20,129 nt of DNA from Cardinium hertigii_C (GTDB taxonomy: Bacteria > Bacteroidota > Bacteroidia > Cytophagales > Amoebophilaceae): contig NZ_JBOZWW010000059.1 in assembly GCF_050864855.1 (NCBI RefSeq), positions 1 to 20,129 of the forward strand, given 5' to 3'. This document shows, piece by piece, positions 1 through 6,355 of the stretch. The position numbers were made by a program, and so were the translations under genes. Under the pieces are notes generated by a model. The model saw only the letters and a program-made list of their open reading frames with translations. It was not told the DNA's origin and did not search any database. The first letter of the stretch is position 1; each line of letters begins with the position of its first letter.

Positions 1-1
1 T

Positions 2-223
2 TTTATGTGCTATTGCTCATAACCTACGACTGATTACAAGAAAATTATTCTTAATACCCTCACAGTCAAATAAATTAAAACCTATATAATTAAAATTCTT
101 AATCCAAAACCAGTTATACCTATATCTTGGGTAAGAAAAATAGAGCGCCTGATAAACCATATATATTATAAAGAAATATCCATTCAATAAATTTATTCAA
201 AAATAATATTTCAGGGCCGACTA
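2..223 (+). mobile_element. Left copy of a perfect 222-bp inverted repeat (probable insertion-element end)
   Basis: Bases 2-223 are the exact reverse complement of 19908-20129, with no mismatch found. Both copies run to the window edge, so the full element is probably longer. The inner boundary is sharp: both copies end in the same bases (TCAGGGCCGACTA), after which the flanks diverge at once. That is what an element terminus looks like. On the minus strand a 47-codon open stretch (17-160) starts with ATG inside the repeat and stops near the window edge. It may belong to a transposase, but I do not recognise it. I cannot name the IS family, and no target-site duplication can be tested because the outer ends are missing. 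Confidence 0.7.
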
Positions 224-394
224 TTTAAAGTGGTATTGCCTAGGACGGAGCCATCTGACTATACCATTGTGCTGAATCACGAACATACCGATTACCTATG
301 GGCTGATCTAGAAACGGCCAAAGCACTCAACCTACTGGCAGGTGGCAAAGCAATATTGGAAGCTTTGCACACGGCCACTGGTTGGAAGCAGTAG
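224..394 (+). pseudogene. 3' stump of a Nudix-hydrolase-like gene cut by the repeat element
   Basis: From the element boundary an open frame runs through about 56 residues to a TAG at 392-394. The translation includes LNHEHTDYLWADLETAKAL followed by an Ala/Leu-rich helix. Its Asn-His-Glu-His-x-x-Tyr-x-Trp pattern resembles the C-terminal part of MutT/Nudix pyrophosphohydrolases. The Nudix box itself would lie upstream and is absent. In the same frame a TAA occurs at 188-190 inside the repeat, so no full protein can be made here. The likely history is insertion of the element into a nucleotide-pool-cleaning gene. The family call rests on a short C-terminal segment and is moderate at best. Confidence 0.5.
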
Positions 395-425
395 GGTGGT
401 AACCCCATTTGGGGGATGGAAAGAC

Positions 426-1544
426 TCACGAAGTCCATTCAATAGGGTTATCTGTCCCATCATAGCAAACATGATTTTTATGATCCGGATCCAGCTGCAT
501 TGTGTAAAGTTTGCCTGCAATACGATCTAAATTCCTCTGTTGTTCTTGATTAAGTGCCTTTATTTTTTTTATGTTAGATTCATTTTCTAACTGATTCTTA
601 TCCAATTCACTATCTTCCAAGTCACTAAATTCGAATTCATCACCGGATTCACTACCTGATTCATGATCCGATCCATCATTCGATCGTCCGAATACGCCTT
701 TTCTTTGATTGAATATAACGTTATTCCCTATCCGATCTCTCAAGCTTACTGGATCATTTGGTTTCGGTTCATTTATACTATTACCATTAATTTCATTATG
801 CCTATTCCCATCCTCTTCCCAGTTTGAAGATGTTAGAGTATGATCTTCTACTGGCGGAGGTAGTGGTGCACCATCCGTATGCTTATCCTTTTCCTTTTCC
901 CAATTTGAATCTGGCATACCATGTGTATTATCCTTCATAGATTTGATAGGCAAAATAGGTGGTTGTGTAAAATAATCCCCTTGATTGTTAAAAGACATCA
1001 AGCAACTAGGACCCTGTGAAGATGTCGGCAAGGAAGAGTCTATACCATCTGTATTTCCCCTACTTAAATCCATCACACAATTTGAATCATTCTGCCGCTT
1101 TAGACTAGATATTGTACCCACTAAAGATGTTTTTGTTTCGTTTTGCACAACGGATTGTCCTGATGGTTCTGGAGATGCTTTTACTTTATCTTGCACAACA
1201 GACTGTTCTAATGGTTCTATAGGGAAAGTAGGGATATCTGTATCAGGTGTATCTGTATCCAATAGCGCATCGTCTTCTGATGGATCTATTGATACAACCG
1301 AATCCAAGCGGTTCTCATCATCACGTAGCTTCTCACCTTCAGAGTCGATGATCTCCTCTATCTTATTAATTTGCTTGACTTTCGGTGTGGCTACATAGCC
1401 ATTGCCTATTCCATTCCTTGACCTATGTTTAGAAGAAGAGGTACAGACCTCTGCACTAAATACAAGATAAGCAGCTGTAAATAGTATATTGGGATGTACT
1501 AGTCCTTGCTTAATAAATTTACATGTATTATACTTGGTTGCCAT
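426..1544 (-). CDS. Secreted or anchored paralogue A with acidic, low-complexity body
   Basis: This 372-residue protein has no recognised domain. Residues 1-34 are the family export segment: a Lys-containing start, a hydrophobic stretch (about 18-31), then Ala-Glu-Val-Cys with Cys34. The rest is polar and probably disordered. It includes two related short segments (QSVVQDKVKAS at 115-124 and QSVVQNETKTS at 130-140), a repeated Ser-Asn-Trp-Glu motif (213 and 240), a Pro run near 228-231, and a strongly acidic Ser/Asp/Glu patch at 287-315. Residues 322-329 (ESNIKKIK) are encoded by 27 bases identical to the 3' part of glyA in this window. The first 15 codons and the upstream region nearly match those of the next paralogue, which supports the start at 1544. 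The protein is probably exported. Its function is unknown, and a host-directed effector or surface lipoprotein is a guess from context. Confidence 0.75.
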   Translation of the reverse strand: MATKYNTCKFIKQGLVHPNILFTAAYLVFSAEVCTSSSKHRSRNGIGNGYVATPKVKQINKIEEIIDSEGEKLRDDENRLDSVVSIDPSEDDALLDTDTPDTDIPTFPIEPLEQSVVQDKVKASPEPSGQSVVQNETKTSLVGTISSLKRQNDSNCVMDLSRGNTDGIDSSLPTSSQGPSCLMSFNNQGDYFTQPPILPIKSMKDNTHGMPDSNWEKEKDKHTDGAPLPPPVEDHTLTSSNWEEDGNRHNEINGNSINEPKPNDPVSLRDRIGNNVIFNQRKGVFGRSNDGSDHESGSESGDEFEFSDLEDSELDKNQLENESNIKKIKALNQEQQRNLDRIAGKLYTMQLDPDHKNHVCYDGTDNPIEWTS

Positions 1545-1598
1545 ATGTGTTTTTTCTTTTTTAATTGCTTTTAATGGTTCAACATTATTCTTTAGCCA

Positions 1599-1780
1599 TT
1601 GTTATGCTACTTTTTTCTTGATAAAAAAGTAGCCAAAAAATCAAGCGCTGATGAAAAAAATTGCGGCCAGTGGATGTTTAAAGCTGAAAATCAGAATCCA
1701 CCCTACAAACCCAACCAAGCTGATTTTCTAATCAGCTTTAACCATCCACTGGCCGCAACTTTTTCCAATGCGCATACCAT
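1599..1780. repeat. Double-hairpin element, copy 1 (upstream of paralogue A)
   Basis: The element has two parts. The first is a short hairpin at 1606-1633 with perfect arms GCTACTTTTTT and AAAAAAGTAGC around a 6-nt loop. The second is a long hairpin spanning about 1645-1773. Its core arms (from 1661, and ending at 1758) both read TTGCGGCCAGTGGATG on their own strand, continue into a shared TTAAAGCTGA and end in AAAATCAG. They differ by one mismatch and a 4-nt bulge, and the loop is about 25 nt. This is the best-paired of four copies and begins about 55 bp upstream of the start codon of paralogue A. The short plus-strand ORF through it is not a gene. It could be a MITE-like element, a terminator, or a structured RNA. 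Confidence 0.8.
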
Positions 1781-1886
1781 TTATTTTATTATCCAATTAA
1801 CTGCTAAAACCTGCCATTGGCGTTTTTATAAAGTTTTAATTTCGTGTTTGGAGATAGCTTTCGCAATCATTTATCATATCTTCCAT

Positions 1887-2585
1887 CTACTGAATAATCT
1901 TGTGTTCCTGAACATCTTGTGGTGCATCATTTTTGTTTGCTTTATCCACTGACCTATTATCTGTTGGTACATCCAGAGCTGGTAAACTATTGGATAGGGT
2001 AGCGTTTGCTGCAAAACACTTAGTAACCACCGGCGCTAGAGACTTGATACCAAACTTTTTAGGTTGTATAGGGTTAAATGTAATCTTAATCGTTTTATCA
2101 CTAGGATTCACATTATCAAAATCTTTATGAGTTTCAGGAGATGATATTGAGGCTGCTAAGCCTTCTGCTGCTACTTCTGTTGGTTGTTTTACTACTCCTG
2201 CTGATCCTGCTATTCTTTCTTCTTCTACTGATGGTACCACTGCTACTTTTTTTGGTGCTATTTCTCCAGCCGCTACTTTTTCTGATATTAGTTTTGACGA
2301 TGGAGTCGATACATTTATAGATAAGGGCGATCTATTTGCATGACATAGATCCAACCAATATGGATTAACTTCAAATTGCGCTAGTCTTTCCATGGTATCT
2401 AATTGATCAACTGGCTTGGCTGCCAATGACAACAGAGGCACATGGGCACTGTATCCATTTGGTTTATTTTTAAGAGCCCCAGTACACACTTCTGCACTAA
2501 ATAGAAGATAAGCAGCTGTAAATAGTATATTGGGATGTACTAGTCCTTGCTTAATAGATCTATATATATTAGACTTGGTTGCCAT
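1887..2585 (-). CDS. Secreted or anchored paralogue B, C-terminus lost to a TAG
   Basis: A 232-residue member of the N-terminal family, with Cys34 after the hydrophobic stretch. A second short family motif follows (SLAAKPVDQ, about residues 54-62). The middle is Ala/Val/Glu-rich and unlike any domain I know. The last ~25 residues (TDNRSVDKANKNDAPQ and following) closely match the C-terminus of the next paralogue. Where that paralogue continues with Glu, this gene has TAG (1887-1889). The frame stays open for 16 further codons, encoding MEDMINDCESYL and four more residues, then reaches TAA at 1836-1838. The stop therefore looks like a recent nonsense change that trims a conserved tail. Function is unknown, and the protein may still be made in slightly shortened form. 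Confidence 0.7.
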   Translation of the reverse strand: MATKSNIYRSIKQGLVHPNILFTAAYLLFSAEVCTGALKNKPNGYSAHVPLLSLAAKPVDQLDTMERLAQFEVNPYWLDLCHANRSPLSINVSTPSSKLISEKVAAGEIAPKKVAVVPSVEEERIAGSAGVVKQPTEVAAEGLAASISSPETHKDFDNVNPSDKTIKITFNPIQPKKFGIKSLAPVVTKCFAANATLSNSLPALDVPTDNRSVDKANKNDAPQDVQEHKIIQ

Positions 2586-2640
2586 ATGTGTTTGTTTCTT
2601 CTTTAATTGATTTTAATAGTTAAACATTATTTCTTAGCCA

Positions 2641-2820
2641 TTGTTATGCTACTTTTTTCTTGATAAAAAAGTAGCCAAAAAATCAAGCGCTGATGAAAAA
2701 AATTGCGGCCAGTGTATGTTTAAAGCTGAAAATCAGAATCCACCCTACAAACCCAACCAAGCTGATTTTCTAATCAGCTTTAACCATCCACTGTCTTATC
2801 ACAACTTTTTCCAATGCGCG
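2641..2820. repeat. Double-hairpin element, copy 2 (upstream of paralogue B)
   Basis: Nearly identical to copy 1 over its first ~140 bases, including the short hairpin at 2648-2675. The distal arm of the long hairpin has diverged: it reads CTGTCTTATCACAAC where copy 1 has CTGGCCGCAAC, so the outer stem no longer pairs well. It starts about 56 bp upstream of the start codon of paralogue B. Sequence similarity to copy 1 continues across the spacer and into the 3' coding end of the next gene. This shows the element was copied as part of a ~1.04-kb tandem duplication. Confidence 0.75.
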
Positions 2821-2899
2821 TCCTACGATTTTCTTATCTAATTAGCTCCTAGAGCCTAGTAAGGCTCATTGGAATTTTTATAAAGTTTTAATTTCCTGT

Positions 2900-4195
2900 T
2901 TAGAGATAGCTTTCGCAATCATTTATCATATCTTTCATTTCCTGAATAACCTTGTCTTCCTGACCACCTTGTGGTGCATCATTTTTGTTTGCTTCATCCA
3001 CTGACCTATTATCTGTTGATACTATACCATTTGATAATGATATTAGACAGCTCAACTGTTCATCTAGGTCTTGCTGCAACTTTTTGTTTGCCTCAGCATC
3101 TTTTGTTGCATTGTTTAGCTTCACTTGATCTACTAAACTATTATCTACTGATGGACCCATATTTACTGAATGATTCAATACAACGTTTTTTTCGACTTTT
3201 TGCGTTATTTCAACCTCTGAAACCAGTGGCCCAACGCATAAATCTTTTTTTTTTCTATTGTCTTGATGACCATATGACGATTCATTGACTTGATTCCTAT
3301 TAATATTACTTTCTAATTGACAGTCAACTGGCATAGATGAATAAGGACTATTTTTGGGTTTTGCTTTTGAATTACCTAAACGATTCCATAACTTCTTCAC
3401 CTTCTTCATATTCTTCACCACAGTCCCCGTTTTCTTGTCAGTCTCCTTTTTTTCATAATTATTTGTAATAGTAACAGACCCCTGAGGGGCTGATATTTCT
3501 TCTGCTCTTTTTGCTTTTTTCCGTTTTTTCTTTTCTTTTTTTGATGATAATGCAACTGATTCATCTATATTACCTTTAGATGGCTCTAAACTTTCTATTC
3601 CATCCAGGCGCGAAACTGAATTGGCTGCTGCTACTGCTTCCTTTTTTACTGCTGCAGATGCTACTAGTTTTACTACTGGTTTTGCTGCTGCCAATGCTTT
3701 TACTGCTACTTCCGCTTCTACTGATGCTTTTGCTATCACCTCTGCTTCCTTTTTTGCTACTTCCGCTTCTACTGATGCTTTTGCTATCACCTCTGCTTCC
3801 TTTTTTGCTGCTGACACTGCTTCCGATGCTTTTGATACTGCCAATGCTGCTTCCGTTTTTTCTACTTCCGTTGCTGATGACTCTAATTCGGATGCTTTTT
3901 CTACTGCCAATGCTTCGGATGGTAATGATACAACCGATCTATTTACAGACAACGATTCAACTGACCCATCTCCATTACCTGCAGATGGCTCCATCCCTTT
4001 TATTGCATCCGGAGACGGAACTGGCTCGGATGGCCATCCCAACGGCGAGGCATTGGTTTTATAGCTGACTGATCTGTTTTTATTATTTCTAGTACAGACC
4101 TCTGCACTAAATAAAAGATAAACAGCTGAAAAAAGTATATTGGAACTTATTAGCCCTTTCTTAATAGACTTAAGTGTATTAAATGTACATGACAT
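2900..4195 (-). CDS. Secreted or anchored paralogue C, Ala/Glu/Lys-rich with lysine-rich basic cluster
   Basis: A 431-residue family member. The start at 4195 is chosen because it aligns with the N-termini of the paralogues; an in-frame ATG at 4258 would add 21 unrelated residues. Residues 1-34 form the export segment ending in Cys34. Residues about 92-192 are Ala/Glu/Lys/Val-rich, predicted helical, and contain two identical 17-residue units (KKEAEVIAKASVEAEVA, near 131 and 148). Residues 219-230 form a dense basic cluster (KKEKKKRKKAKR), followed by more basic sequence. The tail (about 400-431) shares TDNRSVDEANKNDAPQ with paralogue B and ends in EMKDMINDCESYL. No catalytic domain is visible. 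The gene lies 88 bp downstream of paralogue D with no hairpin element between them, so the two may be cotranscribed. Confidence 0.75.
   Translation of the reverse strand: MSCTFNTLKSIKKGLISSNILFSAVYLLFSAEVCTRNNKNRSVSYKTNASPLGWPSEPVPSPDAIKGMEPSAGNGDGSVESLSVNRSVVSLPSEALAVEKASELESSATEVEKTEAALAVSKASEAVSAAKKEAEVIAKASVEAEVAKKEAEVIAKASVEAEVAVKALAAAKPVVKLVASAAVKKEAVAAANSVSRLDGIESLEPSKGNIDESVALSSKKEKKKRKKAKRAEEISAPQGSVTITNNYEKKETDKKTGTVVKNMKKVKKLWNRLGNSKAKPKNSPYSSMPVDCQLESNINRNQVNESSYGHQDNRKKKDLCVGPLVSEVEITQKVEKNVVLNHSVNMGPSVDNSLVDQVKLNNATKDAEANKKLQQDLDEQLSCLISLSNGIVSTDNRSVDEANKNDAPQGGQEDKVIQEMKDMINDCESYL
3708..3809. repeat. Two perfect 51-bp tandem repeats inside paralogue C
   Basis: Bases 3708-3758 and 3759-3809 are identical. 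The unit is 17 codons, so copy-number change keeps the frame and simply lengthens the Ala/Glu/Lys helix. Perfect identity suggests a recent duplication and possible length variation between strains. Confidence 0.85.
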
Positions 4196-4283
4196 AACTG
4201 TTTTTTGTTTATTATAAATAGCTGCTAATATGCCTCCTAGTTTAGAGGTATAGTTCATGAACTACTAAAGTATACGTAATAGC

Positions 4284-5165
4284 CTAACCAATTTTTTCGA
4301 TTAATGCTTCAACTAAATCGGTTATGCGCTTGCTATAGGCATGCTCGTTTTCTTTAACCTGTTTTATTACAAGATCCAATATGGACCGGTCATATTGATG
4401 AGCAATATATTGAAGGGGTTGCTTGAAAAACCACTCTACTACTTCTGCTTTTTTATCAAAAAAGTAGGCGCCTTCAGATGCTTTTAGACAGCTTACTATA
4501 ACAAAATGCCTTATCTCAATGATGTTTTCAGTAGGAGCATCCTTTAGAATCTTATTTATATCAAATCGATGGTAACAGTAACCTATATCTTTACCACCAA
4601 AACAACCTTGATTACAATCCGTATGTAAAACACGTAGTATATTTTGTTGTCGAAGCAGCTCTTGGCCAATAATATTGGTATCATTAGCTGGTCCATCAGT
4701 ATAGTCAGATCCATCCATATTTTCATTTGGCCTATTGGATCCATCTATAACCTTAGTTTCCACAGACTGTTTAGGTGATATATCCTCCACTTGCGACTGG
4801 TTGCTGACTAGCGATTCATCTACTTTATCTCCATCCGAAACCAATACAACTTTTTTTTTCGGTGCAACCAGATCATTTAATACCTCATGTTTCCCTATTT
4901 TATCCGGGATAACCGATTGATATAGACCTAACCCATATGTATTGAAGGAAGCCTCTTCTAGCCCTTCTACATTATTCATTTGATCAACTGGTTTACCTGC
5001 CAATGATGAACGAGGTATATGATTTATTTGGCTGCTTGGTTGGTTTTTAGACATCCCCCCAGTACATACTTCTGCACTGAATAAAAGATAAGCGGCTGAA
5101 AAAAGTATATTGGGACCTATTAGCGCTTGCTTAATAGATTTAACTGTATTAAATTTAACCGCCAT
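4284..5165 (-). CDS. Secreted or anchored paralogue D with a C-terminal helical, Cys/His-bearing domain
   Basis: A 293-residue family member with the shared N-terminal segment (Cys34) and the second motif SLAGKPVDQ (54-62). A polar linker follows to about residue 165. Unlike most paralogues it then has what looks like a folded domain (about 168-293). This starts with a Cys/His cluster (C184, C188, C197, H199, with H181 nearby) and continues as amphipathic helices containing FFDKKAEVVEWFFKQP and a final helix ending IEKIG. The C-x3-C-x8-C-x-H spacing could bind a metal, but I do not recognise a named fold. The upstream 350 bp, including a hairpin element, are duplicated upstream of the short paralogue E. 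Confidence 0.75.
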   Translation of the reverse strand: MAVKFNTVKSIKQALIGPNILFSAAYLLFSAEVCTGGMSKNQPSSQINHIPRSSLAGKPVDQMNNVEGLEEASFNTYGLGLYQSVIPDKIGKHEVLNDLVAPKKKVVLVSDGDKVDESLVSNQSQVEDISPKQSVETKVIDGSNRPNENMDGSDYTDGPANDTNIIGQELLRQQNILRVLHTDCNQGCFGGKDIGYCYHRFDINKILKDAPTENIIEIRHFVIVSCLKASEGAYFFDKKAEVVEWFFKQPLQYIAHQYDRSILDLVIKQVKENEHAYSKRITDLVEALIEKIG

Positions 5166-5598
5166 AGTTGTTTTTTTGTTTTTTATATATTAATAAATAA
5201 CTTTAACTGTTTTAGATGCCTCCATACCGTCTATGTATCCTCTATTTAGACCATTTGTACGCTACTTTTTGCTTGATAAAAAAGTAGCCACAAAATCAAG
5301 CCTAATCAAAAAACTTGCGACCAATGGGTATTTAAATCTGAAAATCAGAATTCACCCTACAGAGCTAGCCAATCTAATTATCCAATCAGCTTTAACCAGC
5401 TACTGCCTTACCGCAACCTTTTCCAATAGACGTGCTATTTAGTCTAGTAGATTATATCTATTACCTATTTGTTCAACTATCTGGTAACGTTACCTTGAAA
5501 GAAAGACAAAAGCAACTTCTACTGAACCAATATGGCTTGCTTATATAAGGTATTGAACGGCAAACTAGTTACCAAAACGTAGTTTTTATGTAACCAAT
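5166..5598. repeat. Spacer between paralogues D and E, one unit of a duplicated noncoding region
   Basis: The first ~55 bases upstream of D (5166 onward, AT-rich with an A-rich leader on the coding strand) are almost identical to those upstream of E (5899 onward). Similarity continues through the hairpin element and past it to about 5525, including the shared text GTGCTATTTAGTCTAGTAGATT. The matching unit is 5899 to about 6255, and the offset between start codons is 733 bp. I see no gene in this spacer. It probably carries the promoter and leader of paralogue D and the 3' region of E. Confidence 0.65.
5253..5436. repeat. Double-hairpin element, copy 3 (upstream of paralogue D)
   Basis: The short hairpin at 5261-5288 has arms GCTACTTTTT and AAAAAGTAGC. 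The long hairpin is more worn than in the other copies: the proximal arm reads TTGCGACCAATGGGTATTTAAA and the distal arm ends CTGCCTTACCGCAACC. The element sits about 90 bp upstream of the start codon of paralogue D, in the same orientation as the other three copies. Confidence 0.65.
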
Positions 5599-5898
5599 TT
5601 ACAACGCATTGCTAAAATACCTTATGGTTACATCGTTATTAAAACGTACTTTTTTTTTCGGCTTTGTAGAAGGTGGTACAGATCTATCTGAGATGTCTTT
5701 CTCTTTATTTTGAGAAAATGGCCCAGTGGGTTGATCAGATGAACGAGCTATATGATTTATTTGGCTGCTTGGTTGATTTTGAGGAATCCCTCTACTACAT
5801 ACTTCTGCACCAAATAAAAGATAAGCGGCTGGAGAAAGTATATTGGGACCTATTAGCGCTTGCTTAATAGATTTAAGTGTATTAAATTTAAGGGCCAT
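5599..5898 (-). CDS. Short paralogue E, deletion derivative of paralogue D
   Basis: A 99-residue protein. Its first ~52 residues closely match paralogue D, including the export segment (Cys34) and the stretch NQPSSQINHI. It then jumps to a Lys-rich segment (KPKKKVRFNNDV) that may correspond to the APKKKVVL region of D, and ends after about 10 more residues. The middle linker and the Cys/His-bearing domain are missing. The upstream region is a duplicate of that of D, so the gene probably arose by tandem duplication followed by internal deletion. It may be a pseudogene or a small exported protein; the intact start and leader leave expression possible. Confidence 0.55.
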   Translation of the reverse strand: MALKFNTLKSIKQALIGPNILSPAAYLLFGAEVCSRGIPQNQPSSQINHIARSSDQPTGPFSQNKEKDISDRSVPPSTKPKKKVRFNNDVTIRYFSNAL

Positions 5899-6355
5899 AG
5901 TTGTTTTTTTGTTTTTTATATATTAATAAATAACTTTAACTGTTTTAGATGCCTCCATAGCATCTATTTATGCCCCATTTAGACGATTTACATGCTACTT
6001 TTTTCTTGATAAAAAAGTAGCCAAAAAATCAAGCGCTGATGAAAAAGTTGCGGCCAGTGTATATTTAAAGCTGAAAATCAGAATCCACTCTACAAACCCA
6101 GCCAAGCTGATTTTCTAACCAGCTTTAAACATCCCACTGTCTTACCACAACTTTTTCCAATGCGCGTGCTATTTAGTCTAGTAGATTGCATCCATTACCT
6201 ATTTATTTAGTTAGATGGGAACGTTGCTTTGCAAAAAGACAAAGGTAACGCTCACTGCACCAATAGGACATACCTATAAATGGATCTAGCGACCAATCGG
6301 TTACCAAAGCCTAGTGGAAGGTGAATAAAGAAATATCCACTTCCTAATTGAATGC
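5899..6355. repeat. Spacer between paralogues E and F, second unit of the duplicated noncoding region
   Basis: This is the duplicate of the D-E spacer, with close identity from 5899 through the hairpin element to about 6255 and then divergence. No gene is seen. The final ~100 bases before the end of paralogue F have no recognisable feature. Confidence 0.6.
5985..6170. repeat. Double-hairpin element, copy 4 (upstream of paralogue E)
   Basis: The short hairpin at 5994-6021 has the same perfect 11-bp arms as copy 1. The long hairpin (to about 6165) has a proximal arm TTGCGGCCAGTGTATATTTAAA. Its distal arm ends CTGTCTTACCACAAC, as in copy 2, so the outer part of the stem is imperfect. The flanking motif GCGC followed by six to eight bases and an A-run is kept on both sides of the long hairpin. 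Confidence 0.7.

Noticed and set aside
1599..2841. Short plus-strand ORFs at 1599-1952 and 2641-2841 with near-identical proteins
   Set aside because: They are translations of the hairpin elements. The similarity follows from DNA duplication, and copies 3 and 4 do not keep the frame.
3580..4068. Long plus-strand Leu-rich or Ala/Thr-rich open frames opposite paralogue C (and at 6516-7019 opposite F)
   Set aside because: These are antisense shadows of Ala/Glu/Lys-rich and Gly/Pro-rich coding sequence; the minus-strand frames have the family N-termini.
4440..4475. Possible fifth hairpin-element copy inside paralogue D (gcttttttatcaaaaaagta)
   Set aside because: Only a short palindrome resembling the first hairpin is present, with no long hairpin, and it lies inside a plausible coding domain.
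1599..6170. CRISPR-like array
   Set aside because: The repeats are ~175 bp, far apart, internally palindromic and interleaved with genes, and no cas genes are present.
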